From NCBI GenBank assembly GCA_021775415.1, contig JAJFHV010000006.1, forward strand, positions 62,001 to 126,000: DNA of 64,000 nt. The letters run 5' to 3'. Positions 1 to 9,397 of this stretch are shown one piece after another (position 1 is the stretch's first letter; each line of letters starts with the position of its first letter). The notes under the pieces are model-generated. The model was given only the letters and a program-made list of their open reading frames with translations, was not told the DNA's origin and did not search any database. The position numbers and the translations under genes were made by a program. Source of the DNA: Hyphomicrobiales bacterium. GTDB lineage: Bacteria > Pseudomonadota > Alphaproteobacteria > Rhizobiales > Rhizobiaceae.

Positions 1-1
1 C

Positions 2-229
2 AGCCTTGTTGAAGAGGGAAGACTCAAAGATACAGCCGAACTTGATACAATCTTCAGTAATTTGGGTATAAAGTCAGATACGCCAGTCATCACAAGCTGC
101 GGTTCAGGGGTTACAGCAGCGATTTTAAGTCTCGCACTTTCGGAGACTGGCCGTGACAACTATCGACTCTATGACGGATCCTGGGCGGAATGGGGTGTGA
201 AAGGTGGACCCCCGATCAAGACGAAATGA
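2..229 (+). CDS. sseA: 3-mercaptopyruvate sulfurtransferase, C-terminal part
   Basis: The window opens inside this gene; only the last 75 codons are present. Rhodanese-family enzymes pass a sulfane sulfur from 3-mercaptopyruvate (or thiosulfate) to an acceptor through a cysteine persulfide. The visible part holds the active-site loop CGSGVTA, the pattern typical of mercaptopyruvate sulfurtransferases, and ends with the family-typical GSWAEWG segment. The stop codon overlaps the start of the acetyltransferase by four bases (ATGA), so the two are probably co-translated. The N-terminal rhodanese domain lies outside the window. Confidence 0.9.
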   Translation, partial: SLVEEGRLKDTAELDTIFSNLGIKSDTPVITSCGSGVTAAILSLALSETGRDNYRLYDGSWAEWGVKGGPPIKTK

Positions 230-789
230 CAGAAAAAAAGATCCCCAAGGGCAAAAAACCACCGCGACGAAAGAAGATGCTGTCAGCACATGTCACGCAT
301 CTTGAAATGACTCATCCTTTGTTGCGCAGTTTACCGGTTCCAACCCGCCCGATGATTGCGCTAATGCGCGCCAAGAACATTTCCACCGGATTTTATCGAT
401 ACATGTATGAATTGGTTGGCAAGTCTCATCACTGGCAAGACCGCAGACTGATAGATGACTTCGAACTGGACGAAATCATCAATTGTGATGAATGCGAAAT
501 CCATGTGCTTTACGCAGATGGATGTCCCGCCGGTTTCTTTGAGTTTTCCACCGCCGCCCTGCCCGAGACCGTTGAATTTGTACATATCGGGATAAGCCCT
601 GACATTCAGGGTTTGGGAATTGGAAAATGGTTTGTGTCGACAGCCATTCGCACAGCCTGGTTACACAAGCCCGGCAGGTTGATCGTGCACACAAACACAC
701 TCGATCACCCTGCCGCTTTGCCATTGTATCAGCGACTTGGGTTTTCTCCCTTCGCTGTCAGCGATGAAATTATAGAGCCCTGGAACTAG
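226..789 (+). CDS. GNAT family N-acetyltransferase
   Basis: Predicted 187-residue acetyl-CoA-dependent N-acetyltransferase. The C-terminal half shows the GNAT core: a beta strand (EFVHIGISP), the acetyl-CoA pyrophosphate loop QGLGIGKW, and the terminal YQRLGF segment. The N-terminus is basic (KKIPKGKKPPRRKK). I chose the ATG at 226 because it overlaps the sseA stop in an ATGA junction; an in-frame upstream ATG at 190 would lie inside sseA. The 3' end overlaps the convergent ald gene by four bases. The substrate cannot be told from the sequence. Confidence 0.85.
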   Translation: MTEKKIPKGKKPPRRKKMLSAHVTHLEMTHPLLRSLPVPTRPMIALMRAKNISTGFYRYMYELVGKSHHWQDRRLIDDFELDEIINCDECEIHVLYADGCPAGFFEFSTAALPETVEFVHIGISPDIQGLGIGKWFVSTAIRTAWLHKPGRLIVHTNTLDHPAALPLYQRLGFSPFAVSDEIIEPWN

Positions 790-1904
790 GCTACTTTCAG
801 CGCTTCTTCCGGTGCGTTCATTTCCATCTCAAGTGCGTCCGCAACCGCCTGGTTGGTGATGCGCCCGCGGTGAACATTCAATCCATTACGAAGGTGAGGA
901 TCATCCGCAATCGCATTGAGACCATTGCTGGCCAGCGCCAGGCCAAAGGGCAGGGTCGCATTGTTCAGCGCGTGGGATGAAGTAAGCGGCACCGCACCAG
1001 GCATATTGGCAACGCAGTAATGCACAATACCATCCACCACATAAGTTGGATCAGAGTGTGTGGTCGCTTTTGAAGTTTCAAAACATCCACCCTGGTCAAT
1101 CGCAACATCCACAATTACAGCTCCCGGCTTCATCTTTGAAAGCATGTCACGTTTCACAAGTTTCGGTGCAGAAGCCCCGGGAATGAGTACTGCACCAATG
1201 ACGGCATCCGACGCATAACATTCTTCTTCGATGGCTTCGACCGTTGAATAACGGGTCTTGACCGCATTGCCGAAGATATCATCAAGCTCGCGCATCCTTG
1301 GGAGCGAACGATCAAGGATCGTTACATCAGCACCCAAGCCAACAGCCATTTTGGCTGCATGGGTTCCAACGACACCACCACCAATTACCAGAACTTTTGC
1401 GGACGCAACACCAGGAACACCACCCATCAATACACCACGGCCATCATTGGGTTTCTGCAAGCTTGTTGCTGCACACTGGATGGATAACCGGCCGGCAACC
1501 TCACTCATTGGTGCCAGCAGCGGCAACCCGCCATCGCGGTCCGTCACGGTTTCATACGCAACCGCAGTACAGCCTGATTCCAACAACCCATGGGTTTGAT
1601 CGGGATCGGGAGCAAGATGCAGATAGGTATAGAGTATTTGACCTTCACGCAGCTGAACCCATTCGCTGGGCTGTGGTTCCTTGACCTTTACAACCATTTC
1701 CGCCGTGTCAAAAACCTCTTTGGCAGTGCCAAGCACTTTCGCGCCAATTGCTTCGTAAGCGGCATCGTCAGCACCAATTCCAGCTCCGGCATTGGTTTCA
1801 ACGACGACCTCGTGACCTCTGGCGATGTACTCGCGGGCAGAACCCGGTGTGACTCCAACGCGAAATTCGTTGTTCTTGATTTCCTTTGGTACCCCGATGC
1901 GCAT
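786..1904 (-). CDS. ald: alanine dehydrogenase
   Basis: NAD-dependent alanine dehydrogenase (372 residues, normal length), which interconverts L-alanine and pyruvate plus ammonia in the cytosol. The N-terminus MRIGVPKEIKNNEFRVG is the family signature. The protein then shows a YTYLHLAPD segment, a Rossmann motif VIGGGVVGTHAA around residue 175, and a C-terminal HYCVANMPGAVP block that carries residues of the active site. It is divergent from an Lrp/AsnC regulator across about 140 bp, the usual arrangement for alanine catabolism. The stop overlaps the convergent acetyltransferase by four bases. Confidence 0.97.
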   Translation of the reverse strand: MRIGVPKEIKNNEFRVGVTPGSAREYIARGHEVVVETNAGAGIGADDAAYEAIGAKVLGTAKEVFDTAEMVVKVKEPQPSEWVQLREGQILYTYLHLAPDPDQTHGLLESGCTAVAYETVTDRDGGLPLLAPMSEVAGRLSIQCAATSLQKPNDGRGVLMGGVPGVASAKVLVIGGGVVGTHAAKMAVGLGADVTILDRSLPRMRELDDIFGNAVKTRYSTVEAIEEECYASDAVIGAVLIPGASAPKLVKRDMLSKMKPGAVIVDVAIDQGGCFETSKATTHSDPTYVVDGIVHYCVANMPGAVPLTSSHALNNATLPFGLALASNGLNAIADDPHLRNGLNVHRGRITNQAVADALEMEMNAPEEALKVA

Positions 1905-2000
1905 GGTTATCTCCTCAAACGCTAATTTTGTGGCGGGACAATATCCAAATCTTTACAGCATGTCCGTGCAAAGATCGGCTTGCCAACAGGCATTTTCCGT

Positions 2001-2018
2001 GAATAATTGCACTAATTC
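2001..2018. promoter_or_regulatory. imperfect palindrome, candidate Lrp-type operator
   Basis: In the ald/lrp divergent promoter region there is an 18-bp imperfect palindrome, GAATAATTGCACTAATTC, with seven of nine positions symmetric. Lrp/AsnC proteins bind AT-rich palindromes of about this size. The site sits 27 bp before the regulator's ATG, so autoregulation and control of ald are both possible. This is pattern evidence only. Confidence 0.35.
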
Positions 2019-2044
2019 TGGAATTTTTGAGGATTAATTGCAAA

Positions 2045-2521
2045 ATGAAGATGGACACGATTGATCAGTCGATTCTGGTAGCGCTTCAGGGCAATGCACG
2101 CATTGCCAACGTTGAGTTGGCGGCAAAAATTGGCCTGTCGCCATCAGCGTGTTCGCGACGCCTGGAGCAGCTTGAAAAATCCGGCATAATCGAGGGCTAT
2201 CAGGCGGTGATTTCAAACAAGGCGCTTGGGCAGACCATTACATCGATTGTTCACATCACGTTGGATGGACAATCCGAAAGTCATCTTGCCGCCTTTGAAA
2301 ATGCGGTGAGTGAGTGTCCCCATATCGTGGCGTGTTTTTTGATGTCGGGCGAATGCGATTACATCGTGCGGGTCAATGCGCGGGACATGGAGCATTTCGA
2401 ACACGTCCACAAAAACTGGCTCTCCACCCTGCCCGGTGTTTCCCGAATTCAGTCCAGTTTTGCCATGCGGATGGTCGTTAACCGGGCAAACATTGATGTT
2501 GATCTAATGGAGAAGGGCTGA
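2045..2521 (+). CDS. Lrp/AsnC family transcriptional regulator, probable regulator of ald
   Basis: Lrp-type regulator of 158 residues. It has an N-terminal winged helix-turn-helix (MDTIDQSILVALQ, then LAAKIGLSPSACSRRLEQLE) and a C-terminal ligand-binding RAM domain with the CPHIVACFLMSGECDY stretch. Proteins of this type placed divergent to ald usually sense alanine and activate it. I chose the ATG at 2045, preceded by GAGGA 11 bases upstream; an in-frame TTG at 2027 would start at the GAGGA itself. The gene ends one base before the convergent MFS gene. Confidence 0.9.
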   Translation: MKMDTIDQSILVALQGNARIANVELAAKIGLSPSACSRRLEQLEKSGIIEGYQAVISNKALGQTITSIVHITLDGQSESHLAAFENAVSECPHIVACFLMSGECDYIVRVNARDMEHFEHVHKNWLSTLPGVSRIQSSFAMRMVVNRANIDVDLMEKG

Positions 2522-2522
2522 G

Positions 2523-3710
2523 TTATAAAGTCCGGGGTTTGGCATCTCTTGAAAACAGATAGCAGCAAATTGCAGCGGCCAGGACAATTGAATAGCATAA
2601 AAATAGCGCTTGATAGGCATTCCCGGGATCACCCGCCACCGTATTGGATTCGACAACCCATCCACTGATCACCTGAAACAGGCCAGCACCGCCAATCGAA
2701 CAAAAATTAAGCAGGGTCACCCCCCGGCCGGTAAGATGTGAGGGGACATACGATTTACCATGGGCCATTTGCACCGCATAACTTGCGCCGAAAAACCCAA
2801 TCACAACGAAGGCAATTGTGGCCCAAAACACGGATACCGGTGCCCCAACCGCCAACACCGCACAAGTAATCAGCACAATCGCATTCCCGATAAAGACAAC
2901 CCATTTGCGTGTGTTGAAAATGCGGTCCATTGGTCCAAAGGCAAAGGTTCCAAGTACCAGTGAGATCGCCATAAAAAGCGTGACGCGCCCAATCTCGAGG
3001 CTGCCCAACCCGTAGATGTCTTCCAAATAAGGGCCGACCCAAAGGCCACGAATACCGCCTGCAACCACATAACCTGTCAGGATTAGCGGGAATATTGGCC
3101 ACAACTCACGAATCTTGAGTATGTCGAGAAAACCGCCACCGGATGCTTCCGTCTCAATTCTCTTGGGATCTGCGGTAAGGGTTAAAATACCGATCCCGAC
3201 AACAACCGTGGAAACCAGAAGCGAAATACCGACAACGCGCCATCCAAACGCATCCATCGCAAGCGCAAGCGGTTCGGTTCCAGCGATGTTGCCCAATGTT
3301 CCAAGCGCCACAAATGTCGAAACACTCGACGCAAACTTTGCAGCAGAACCTGTATGTGCGAATATAAACATTGGTGCCATGAGCGCCGGTGAACATCCGA
3401 TACCAATCAGCCCCATGGCTACAATAACCATCCAGGGGCTACTGGCAAAAGCAAACAGTGCTATTCCGCTCCCGGCAAATAACAAAAAAATATAACCCGC
3501 CGTTCGCCTTGGACCATAGCTGTCCAGCAGGTATCCAACGGGGAACTGAAACAGGGCAAAACACACAAACCAGGCTCCGGAGGCAAGCGCCAAATCGGTT
3601 GGGTCCATACCCAAATCACTGGTTAACACCGGCGTTAAGACCGCCAGAAAGGAGCGGTAAAACTGACTGAGAACATAGGATAAACAATAAACCGCAATTC
3701 CAACCATCAT
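2523..3710 (-). CDS. MFS transporter
   Basis: Major facilitator superfamily carrier of 395 residues with about twelve hydrophobic segments. The first transmembrane helix is followed by QFYRSFLAVLTPVLTSDLGM and the loop 2-3 motif GYLLDSYGPRRT, a variant of the MFS signature GxLaDrxGrR. The substrate is not evident. I chose the ATG at 3710, preceded by GAGAG at good spacing. The open frame extends 31 codons further upstream into another hydrophobic stretch, but that would give an extra N-terminal helix. The gene is alone on its strand here. Confidence 0.85.
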   Translation of the reverse strand: MMVGIAVYCLSYVLSQFYRSFLAVLTPVLTSDLGMDPTDLALASGAWFVCFALFQFPVGYLLDSYGPRRTAGYIFLLFAGSGIALFAFASSPWMVIVAMGLIGIGCSPALMAPMFIFAHTGSAAKFASSVSTFVALGTLGNIAGTEPLALAMDAFGWRVVGISLLVSTVVVGIGILTLTADPKRIETEASGGGFLDILKIRELWPIFPLILTGYVVAGGIRGLWVGPYLEDIYGLGSLEIGRVTLFMAISLVLGTFAFGPMDRIFNTRKWVVFIGNAIVLITCAVLAVGAPVSVFWATIAFVVIGFFGASYAVQMAHGKSYVPSHLTGRGVTLLNFCSIGGAGLFQVISGWVVESNTVAGDPGNAYQALFLCYSIVLAAAICCYLFSRDAKPRTL

Positions 3711-3886
3711 ACGTCTCTCAGTTGCGTGAACCCAAAAGCCGTAGTCGCCTGACAAAGCCATGACAAGCAAAATTAACACTAACGCCATCAATTCGGTGAA
3801 CACTGTGTCTGACCTGAATTATTGAATTGAGCCGATCAACAAACTAGGTGAGAGACAATCGAAACCAGTCCATCAGGAGCAGTAAT

Positions 3887-4819
3887 TTGTTAAATCAAAT
3901 CGGCGGTATCCATCACATCACCTCGATTGCAACTGACGCGAACAAGAACAACCGGTTTTTCACCAAAGTGTTGGGCTTGAGAAGAGTAAAGAAGACGGTG
4001 AACTTTGATGTACCGGACGTGTACCACCTTTATTATGGCAACGAAGAGGGGGCACCGGGCTCTGCCATTACCTACTTCCCCTACCCCAACATTGGGACCC
4101 GCACCCGTGGCTCTGGCGAGATAGGCATCACCGCATTTTCAGTTCCAAAAGGTGCGATGGGGTATTGGCAGAACCGCTTGGTTGAAATGGGCATCGCGAA
4201 CCTTCAGAGCAGTGAACGATTTGGGGATGCACGTCTCGAGTTCACCGGACCTGATGGTGAAGGTCTGGCAATGGTGGAGACGGATGATGACAAGCGGCAG
4301 CCGTGGATTGGAAACGATATTGGGACAGACGTTGCAATTCGAGGGTTTCACTCCGCTTCAATGTCGCTGAAAGATGAAGGCGCGATGCGCGAGCTTCTGG
4401 TTTTCATGAATTACGAAATCGCTGATACCAAAGACGGGGTTACACGTCTTGTTGCAAAAAAGCGTAATGGAGCCGACATTATCGACCTCCAAACGGCCCC
4501 TGCCAGTGACAACGCACAACAAGGGGCTGGCTCGGTGCATCACATTGCGTTGGCGGTAGATAACGACAAAGACCAGGCCGCAGTGAGGAAAGCCCTAAAG
4601 GATACCGGCTATGCTGTCACGCCGGTCATCGACCGGAATTATTTTCACTCAATCTATTTCCGGGTGCCGGATGGTATTCTTTTTGAGGTAGCAACCAACA
4701 ATCCGGGCTTCACTGTGGATGAAGACCGCAAGGCTCTGGGACAATCCCTGAAACTGCCACACCAGCACACCCATCTGCGTGAACAGTTGGAACAGACCTT
4801 GCCAGTAATAGAAGATTGA
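3887..4819 (+). CDS. VOC family ring-cleaving dioxygenase-like protein (MhqO/MhqA type)
   Basis: Two-domain vicinal-oxygen-chelate protein of 310 residues resembling the hydroquinone-specific extradiol dioxygenases MhqA/MhqO, which open aromatic diols with Fe(II). The first module begins IGGIHHITSIATD and the second SVHHIALAVD; the metal ligands expected are the two module His residues and the Glu of LFEVATNN near residue 275. A TTG at 3887 is the best start, because AGGAG lies seven bases upstream; an in-frame GTG at 3848 lacks a convincing site. It may share a transcript with the nitroreductase, 67 bp downstream. Confidence 0.82.
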   Translation: MLNQIGGIHHITSIATDANKNNRFFTKVLGLRRVKKTVNFDVPDVYHLYYGNEEGAPGSAITYFPYPNIGTRTRGSGEIGITAFSVPKGAMGYWQNRLVEMGIANLQSSERFGDARLEFTGPDGEGLAMVETDDDKRQPWIGNDIGTDVAIRGFHSASMSLKDEGAMRELLVFMNYEIADTKDGVTRLVAKKRNGADIIDLQTAPASDNAQQGAGSVHHIALAVDNDKDQAAVRKALKDTGYAVTPVIDRNYFHSIYFRVPDGILFEVATNNPGFTVDEDRKALGQSLKLPHQHTHLREQLEQTLPVIED

Positions 4820-4886
4820 GTGCTTGTTTGAATGAATTGCCTGTGGTTGAAATCGACAACCAAAATCGTTCAAAAGCAGGTGTAAT

Positions 4887-5555
4887 GTGAAGGTTTCTGA
4901 AGCTCTCGAAAAACGCATCTCGGTTCGTGCATTCACCGAACAACCCGTAGATGAAAAAACCATCACCGGTGTATTTGAAAAGGCTGCCCGTGCGCCCTCT
5001 GGCGGTAATGTTCAGCCTTGGCGCATCGTGGTCTTAACCGGCGACAAGCTCGAAGCTTTCCGGGCAAAGATGGAAGAAATCCTCTTAAACACCTCCCTGC
5101 CAGCAGAAGCTCCGGAATACCATGCCTATCCACCCAAGTTGAAAGAGCCTTATCGAAAAGCTCGTTTTGAAGTCGGCGAAGAAATGTACGCAACCTTGGG
5201 TATTGCCCGCGAAGACAAGCCCGCTCGCCTTGAATGGCTTGCCAATAATTTCCGGTTCTTTGGCGCACCAGCGGCGGCATTCTGTTTTATTGAGCGTATT
5301 ATGGGTCCACCCCAATGGTCTGACATGGGCATGTTTTTACAAAGCGCCATGCTGATGTTTCAGGAAGAAGGTATAGATACCTGCGCCCAGGAATTTTGGG
5401 CCAGATATCCAAAAACCGTGTCAGAGTTTTGTGATATTGATGATGAGTGGATGCTGTTTTGTGGATTGGCTATTGGCTACCGTGATGAAAATCACCCGGT
5501 CAACCAATTGCGTACAAAACGTCTCGACCCCAAGCTCTGGCTTTCCGTGCTATAG
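4887..5555 (+). CDS. nitroreductase family FMN oxidoreductase
   Basis: FMN-dependent NAD(P)H oxidoreductase of 222 residues. The family pattern is clear: RISVRAFTEQPV near the N-terminus binds the FMN phosphate, ARAPSGGNVQPW follows at about residue 35, and the C-terminal half has the CAQEFWARYP segment. Members reduce nitroaromatics, quinones or enones; the actual substrate is unknown. The start is GTG, with AGCAGG seven bases upstream. The position behind a quinol-type dioxygenase suggests a joint role in handling quinones or aromatic electrophiles, which is inference. Confidence 0.88.
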   Translation: MKVSEALEKRISVRAFTEQPVDEKTITGVFEKAARAPSGGNVQPWRIVVLTGDKLEAFRAKMEEILLNTSLPAEAPEYHAYPPKLKEPYRKARFEVGEEMYATLGIAREDKPARLEWLANNFRFFGAPAAAFCFIERIMGPPQWSDMGMFLQSAMLMFQEEGIDTCAQEFWARYPKTVSEFCDIDDEWMLFCGLAIGYRDENHPVNQLRTKRLDPKLWLSVL

Positions 5556-5573
5556 CTGGGGGACGGCCAATTA

Positions 5574-6098
5574 CTATTCAGTCCGGGAAAATTCCATCGA
5601 GCCGGCTTCTTTGAAAAGCTTCGACGCGTTGTCGTAACTCTGGAAACTCGAACTAAAGCCGTTCTCCTTTTCCGTGGATACAATCTGGCGAAAACGGCGC
5701 AAGTTACCCGTATCATTGTCTACAAATGTTGCTGACACCACCAATGAACCGTCCTTTAAAACACCATTTGAGGTGGTGAGTTCAGAATTTGGAAAAGGCG
5801 AGATAAATGATCCCGTTATCTCTCCATCCTTAACCGATAATTTCCCACGCACGGTTGTTTTTCCCTGGGTGCTGGCACATTCTCCCGATATCTTCAGTTC
5901 ACTTGAAGATTGGTCAAACTTGTTCTCAATGCGGCAGCTGACACGTTGCTCTTCATCGGAAAATTCCAGTGTGGCCATACCTCGACCACGGAACTTTCCA
6001 TCGAGGCTTGCAAGAAATTCACTAGCCGCGTCGGCAAACGCTGTACTGGTTGCAAAGCAAAGAGCTGCGCATGCATAAATTGCGGTTTTCGGTAACAT
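5574..6098 (-). CDS. secreted protein of unknown function, partner of RND exporter A
   Basis: Protein of 174 residues with a clear Sec signal peptide (hydrophobic core AIYACAALCFATSTAFA, cleavage expected near residue 22). The mature part is predicted to be beta-rich. It opens with SLDGKFRGRGMATLEFSDEEQ, followed by a Cys pair (SCRIENK and SGECAS), and is related to the secreted protein at 15399-15935. The two share the G-x-W/F-R-G-x-G start, the acidic DEE, the CR/CK-x-x-NK segment and the SGxC motif. It follows the RND exporter gene on the same strand after 89 bp. AGGAG precedes the ATG. No known domain was recognised. Confidence 0.8.
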   Translation of the reverse strand: MLPKTAIYACAALCFATSTAFADAASEFLASLDGKFRGRGMATLEFSDEEQRVSCRIENKFDQSSSELKISGECASTQGKTTVRGKLSVKDGEITGSFISPFPNSELTTSNGVLKDGSLVVSATFVDNDTGNLRRFRQIVSTEKENGFSSSFQSYDNASKLFKEAGSMEFSRTE

Positions 6099-6187
6099 TA
6101 AAACTCCTGCATGGAAAAATCCGGTACCGATTCAGTTCATAGACTCACAATACGGCACCAATTGTGTTCAGTTGCCATGTCCATGGC

Positions 6188-8461
6188 CTAATCTTGCCTG
6201 CGAGTCCACAACCTAAGTGTTAAAAGATTGGCAGGAAGTATGATGAGATTTGCAAACAATGCGACGATGAGGATGGCGATTATCAGCTGCCCAAGAACCG
6301 GAATAAATGGCAATGCACTGGTCAGCGTTACCATGCTGGAGACGCAAATGATTATCGTACTTGCCCCAAGCGCTGGTCCGACCTCATAAAGTGCATCACG
6401 CAAAGCAGTTGGCATGTCTTTTCCGGTGCGCTGTTCCGCCTGAAAAACGTTCACAACATGCACCGCATTATCAATCGCAATACCAAAGGCAAGTGTCAGC
6501 GCAATCACCTCTGACATGTTGATCAACCCGCCGCGCAAATACAGCAGGAATTCAATAAACAGGATGGGAAACAAGTTTGGGGTCAACACCGCCAACGCTA
6601 TCAATGGAGAGCGGGTGGCAATACCAATCATCAAAACACCACACGCGATAGCGAGCATCAAACTGTTGCGTAATTGACCGATCAGCTTGGTAAACTCCTC
6701 CGCCATCAATACCGGGAACCCGGTGATCTTGATGTCGTCACCGAACTCAAGAACGCCCAAAAGCGCCCGGATTTCTTTAATTTCCGTGAGCGTCTCGGTA
6801 ATCGACTGATCGGAAGGAATTCGCACTGAAACAAGCATTTCAGAGCCATCTTGTGATAGATAACCGCGTCGGGTTTGCGGTGGCGCTGCCTCCAGTTCAC
6901 GGGCAACTTTGTTGATTGCCGCCTCGCTTGCCAGACCCTTCCAGATTGAATGGAGTGAAAAAATCTGCGATTCGGCAAATCCCTGCGATAACACCGCTTC
7001 GACATCTTTCAGTCTCTCGCGGTTTTCCAGCGACGACAGCCGTCCAGAATTAGCAACCGGTACCGACATAAATACAAAGGACCTGCCACCAAATACATCA
7101 TTCACAACGCTTTCAGCCTGATAGGATTCAGATTCGATTGGCAGATAGTCGGTCACCCGGTACTCCGGCCGAATAAGAAAATGCACAAATATCAGTCCGC
7201 CGATAACAACCAGTGCAGTAAGCGATATCCAGACCGGAAACTTGGACGATATCAGCGTCGCCCATGATCCCAATGTCCGATGTTCACGACGAGGCTTGCG
7301 GAACTTGATCAGTCCCGACTTGATCGCCCAATGCCCGGCAATCGGCAATCCAACGATGACCGACAAAAACGCTAATCCAACCGCTGCTACACCCAACCAG
7401 GCGAATTCCACCAACGCATCGCTGGAAGCAATTGAAAACGAGAAAAATGCGATTGCAGTGGTAATGGATGTCAGCGAAGACGCAGGCCCAACGCGCCATA
7501 TTGCGTCTATCAAATTCCCCCGTACGACTTCCGGCGTTCGATCTTCAGATTCTGCGTTGGACCGATGCCAGCGATAATAAAGTACAATGCCATCCGCATA
7601 AGCCAGGATGAGCGCCAGCGTTGGCAACACCGTCGTAAGATAGGTCACAGGAATACCGGCCATCCCAAATACACCAAGCGCCCAAACCGCCGTAAGCGTC
7701 GGTGGAATGCCGCAAATTACCGCTGCAATTACGCTACGGAAAACCACCAGTGCAATTGCAGCACCCAAAATCAAACCAATAACCGTGAGCCTCACCTGGT
7801 CGCTGATCAGTGCATCTATGATCGTCAGACCAATTGGTGTTAGACCGGCGTAATGAACTTCAAAATCCTCTGGTGCCGCGTGGTTTACCGCATCTTTCAA
7901 TGTTTTAAACGCCGCATAGGCTTCTCTATCGCCTCCGCCCTGCAGTCCAACATCAAGGGTAACAAATATAATCGCCGCCTGGTCCGCTGGTGAAATCAGA
8001 CTGCGCGCCTGGGGATGGTCTTTTATCAACCGCGCCACTAGCGCTTTGGCCTGCGCATCGTCAGCAAATATGTCAGGAAAAAACTGGTTTAATGCACCGG
8101 TTTCCGGATCCGGGTTTGGAATGGAAAACATCGAGAGTGCCGAACTCACCCCTTCAGTGATCGCAGTTTCGAGTTGAAGAAACCGCAAGTCTTCCAGACC
8201 AGATGCAGTGTTTAATCGTGGCGAACGGACAATGACTGCTATGTCACGTGAGAAGTTCCGGAAATTCTTTTTCTGGTTTGCATAATTCTGGAAGGCGGCC
8301 GAATCTTTCGGCAGGACAGAAATCACATTGCCATCAAAGCGAATGCCCCCCAGGAAGGACATGCTGATCAAGAGTGAGATCACAATCAGAATTGAAGAAA
8401 GAACAGGACGAGCCAGAGCGGCCACCCCTATTCGTTCCAATCCGAACCCCAGTCCCCACAT
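6188..8461 (-). CDS. RND superfamily exporter (MMPL/COG1033 type), module A
   Basis: Large inner-membrane protein of 757 residues with the duplicated RND layout. One N-terminal helix and a roughly 200-residue periplasmic loop are followed by five helices, then a second loop opening near residue 420 and a final helical bundle. The last bundle carries NMSEVIALTLAFGIAIDNAVH, with the acidic residue in a membrane segment that RND proteins use for proton coupling. Relatives export lipids or hydrophobic molecules. The ATG at 8461 is supported by GGGGAAG upstream and by alignment with the paralog at 13111-15375 (GFGLERIG against GFGLQNIG); a TTG 33 bases further upstream is less likely. Confidence 0.87.
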   Translation of the reverse strand: MWGLGFGLERIGVAALARPVLSSILIVISLLISMSFLGGIRFDGNVISVLPKDSAAFQNYANQKKNFRNFSRDIAVIVRSPRLNTASGLEDLRFLQLETAITEGVSSALSMFSIPNPDPETGALNQFFPDIFADDAQAKALVARLIKDHPQARSLISPADQAAIIFVTLDVGLQGGGDREAYAAFKTLKDAVNHAAPEDFEVHYAGLTPIGLTIIDALISDQVRLTVIGLILGAAIALVVFRSVIAAVICGIPPTLTAVWALGVFGMAGIPVTYLTTVLPTLALILAYADGIVLYYRWHRSNAESEDRTPEVVRGNLIDAIWRVGPASSLTSITTAIAFFSFSIASSDALVEFAWLGVAAVGLAFLSVIVGLPIAGHWAIKSGLIKFRKPRREHRTLGSWATLISSKFPVWISLTALVVIGGLIFVHFLIRPEYRVTDYLPIESESYQAESVVNDVFGGRSFVFMSVPVANSGRLSSLENRERLKDVEAVLSQGFAESQIFSLHSIWKGLASEAAINKVARELEAAPPQTRRGYLSQDGSEMLVSVRIPSDQSITETLTEIKEIRALLGVLEFGDDIKITGFPVLMAEEFTKLIGQLRNSLMLAIACGVLMIGIATRSPLIALAVLTPNLFPILFIEFLLYLRGGLINMSEVIALTLAFGIAIDNAVHVVNVFQAEQRTGKDMPTALRDALYEVGPALGASTIIICVSSMVTLTSALPFIPVLGQLIIAILIVALFANLIILPANLLTLRLWTRRQD

Positions 8462-8655
8462 AAAATGCTTCCCCATCTGTATATTAGCCCGCAACTCATA
8501 GCGGGACGATAGTCCGAAAGCAAAACCCTTTTGCCGCTGCTACAGTATGACCTGATTGGGTTGGGGGTATTCACCGCCAGCAGACAATAGTCGATTGTTA
8601 AATATCGGTAGCCAGTTTAGCCTGATTCTTCACATCACAAATATTTGTCGAGCTC

Positions 8656-9357
8656 ATGAAATTTCCAGTCCCCCTTCTAGAAACCACCCTGGTACGCAGA
8701 TACAAACGGTTTCTTGCCGACGTGGAATTACCGAGTGGCGAAGTCATAACGGTCCACTGCGCCAACCCCGGTTCAATGCTCGGACTGACGGAACCCGGTA
8801 TACGGGCATGGATTTCCGACAGCCAAAATCCAAAACGGAAACTTCAATACTCCCTGGAAATGGTGGAGGCTGACAACACACTGGTTGGCGTAAATACCAA
8901 TTTGCCCAACGCTCTGGCTCGCGAGGCCATTGAAGCGGGAAGAATTCCGTCTCTCTCCAAATATGAAAATCTCCGCACCGAGGTGAAATATGGCGAAAAC
9001 TCGCGCATTGACATCTTGCTGGAAAGCTCAAAAGCGAAACCCATCTATGTTGAAGTGAAAAATGTTCACTTTAGTCGCACCCCGGGTCTATTTGAATTTC
9101 CAGATAGCGTCACGGCCAGAGGTGCCAAGCATTTGGATGAAATGGCAAGAGAAGTTGAAAAGGGCAATCGCGCTGTAATGTTGTATGTTGTTCAGCGCAA
9201 TGATGGTGATCGCTTCAGACTCTCACGCGACCTTGATCCAAATTACGGCAAAGCCTTCGACCGGGCACGCAAAACAGGCGTTGAAGCAATTGCAATTCGC
9301 TGTGATGTGCAAACGGATGGAATTGACGCTGTCGACCTAATCAAGTTAGAGGAATAG
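8656..9357 (+). CDS. sfsA: SfsA family DNA/RNA nuclease
   Basis: SfsA homolog (233 residues, normal length), historically named sugar fermentation stimulation protein and now placed among PD-(D/E)XK-type nucleases. The OB-like N-terminal part contains KRFLADVELPSGE and HCANPGSMLGL, the strongest family signature. The nuclease core follows with SRIDILLE and YVEVKNVH, matching the D...ExK catalytic arrangement. Order sfsA-map-radC is shared with many Hyphomicrobiales, so this is core-genome context. The start is the ATG at 8656 with only a weak ribosome-binding site. Confidence 0.95.
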   Translation: MKFPVPLLETTLVRRYKRFLADVELPSGEVITVHCANPGSMLGLTEPGIRAWISDSQNPKRKLQYSLEMVEADNTLVGVNTNLPNALAREAIEAGRIPSLSKYENLRTEVKYGENSRIDILLESSKAKPIYVEVKNVHFSRTPGLFEFPDSVTARGAKHLDEMAREVEKGNRAVMLYVVQRNDGDRFRLSRDLDPNYGKAFDRARKTGVEAIAIRCDVQTDGIDAVDLIKLEE

Positions 9358-9397
9358 CGAGGCGCCACCAGGGTGCCGGGTCCATATGAGTAATTGA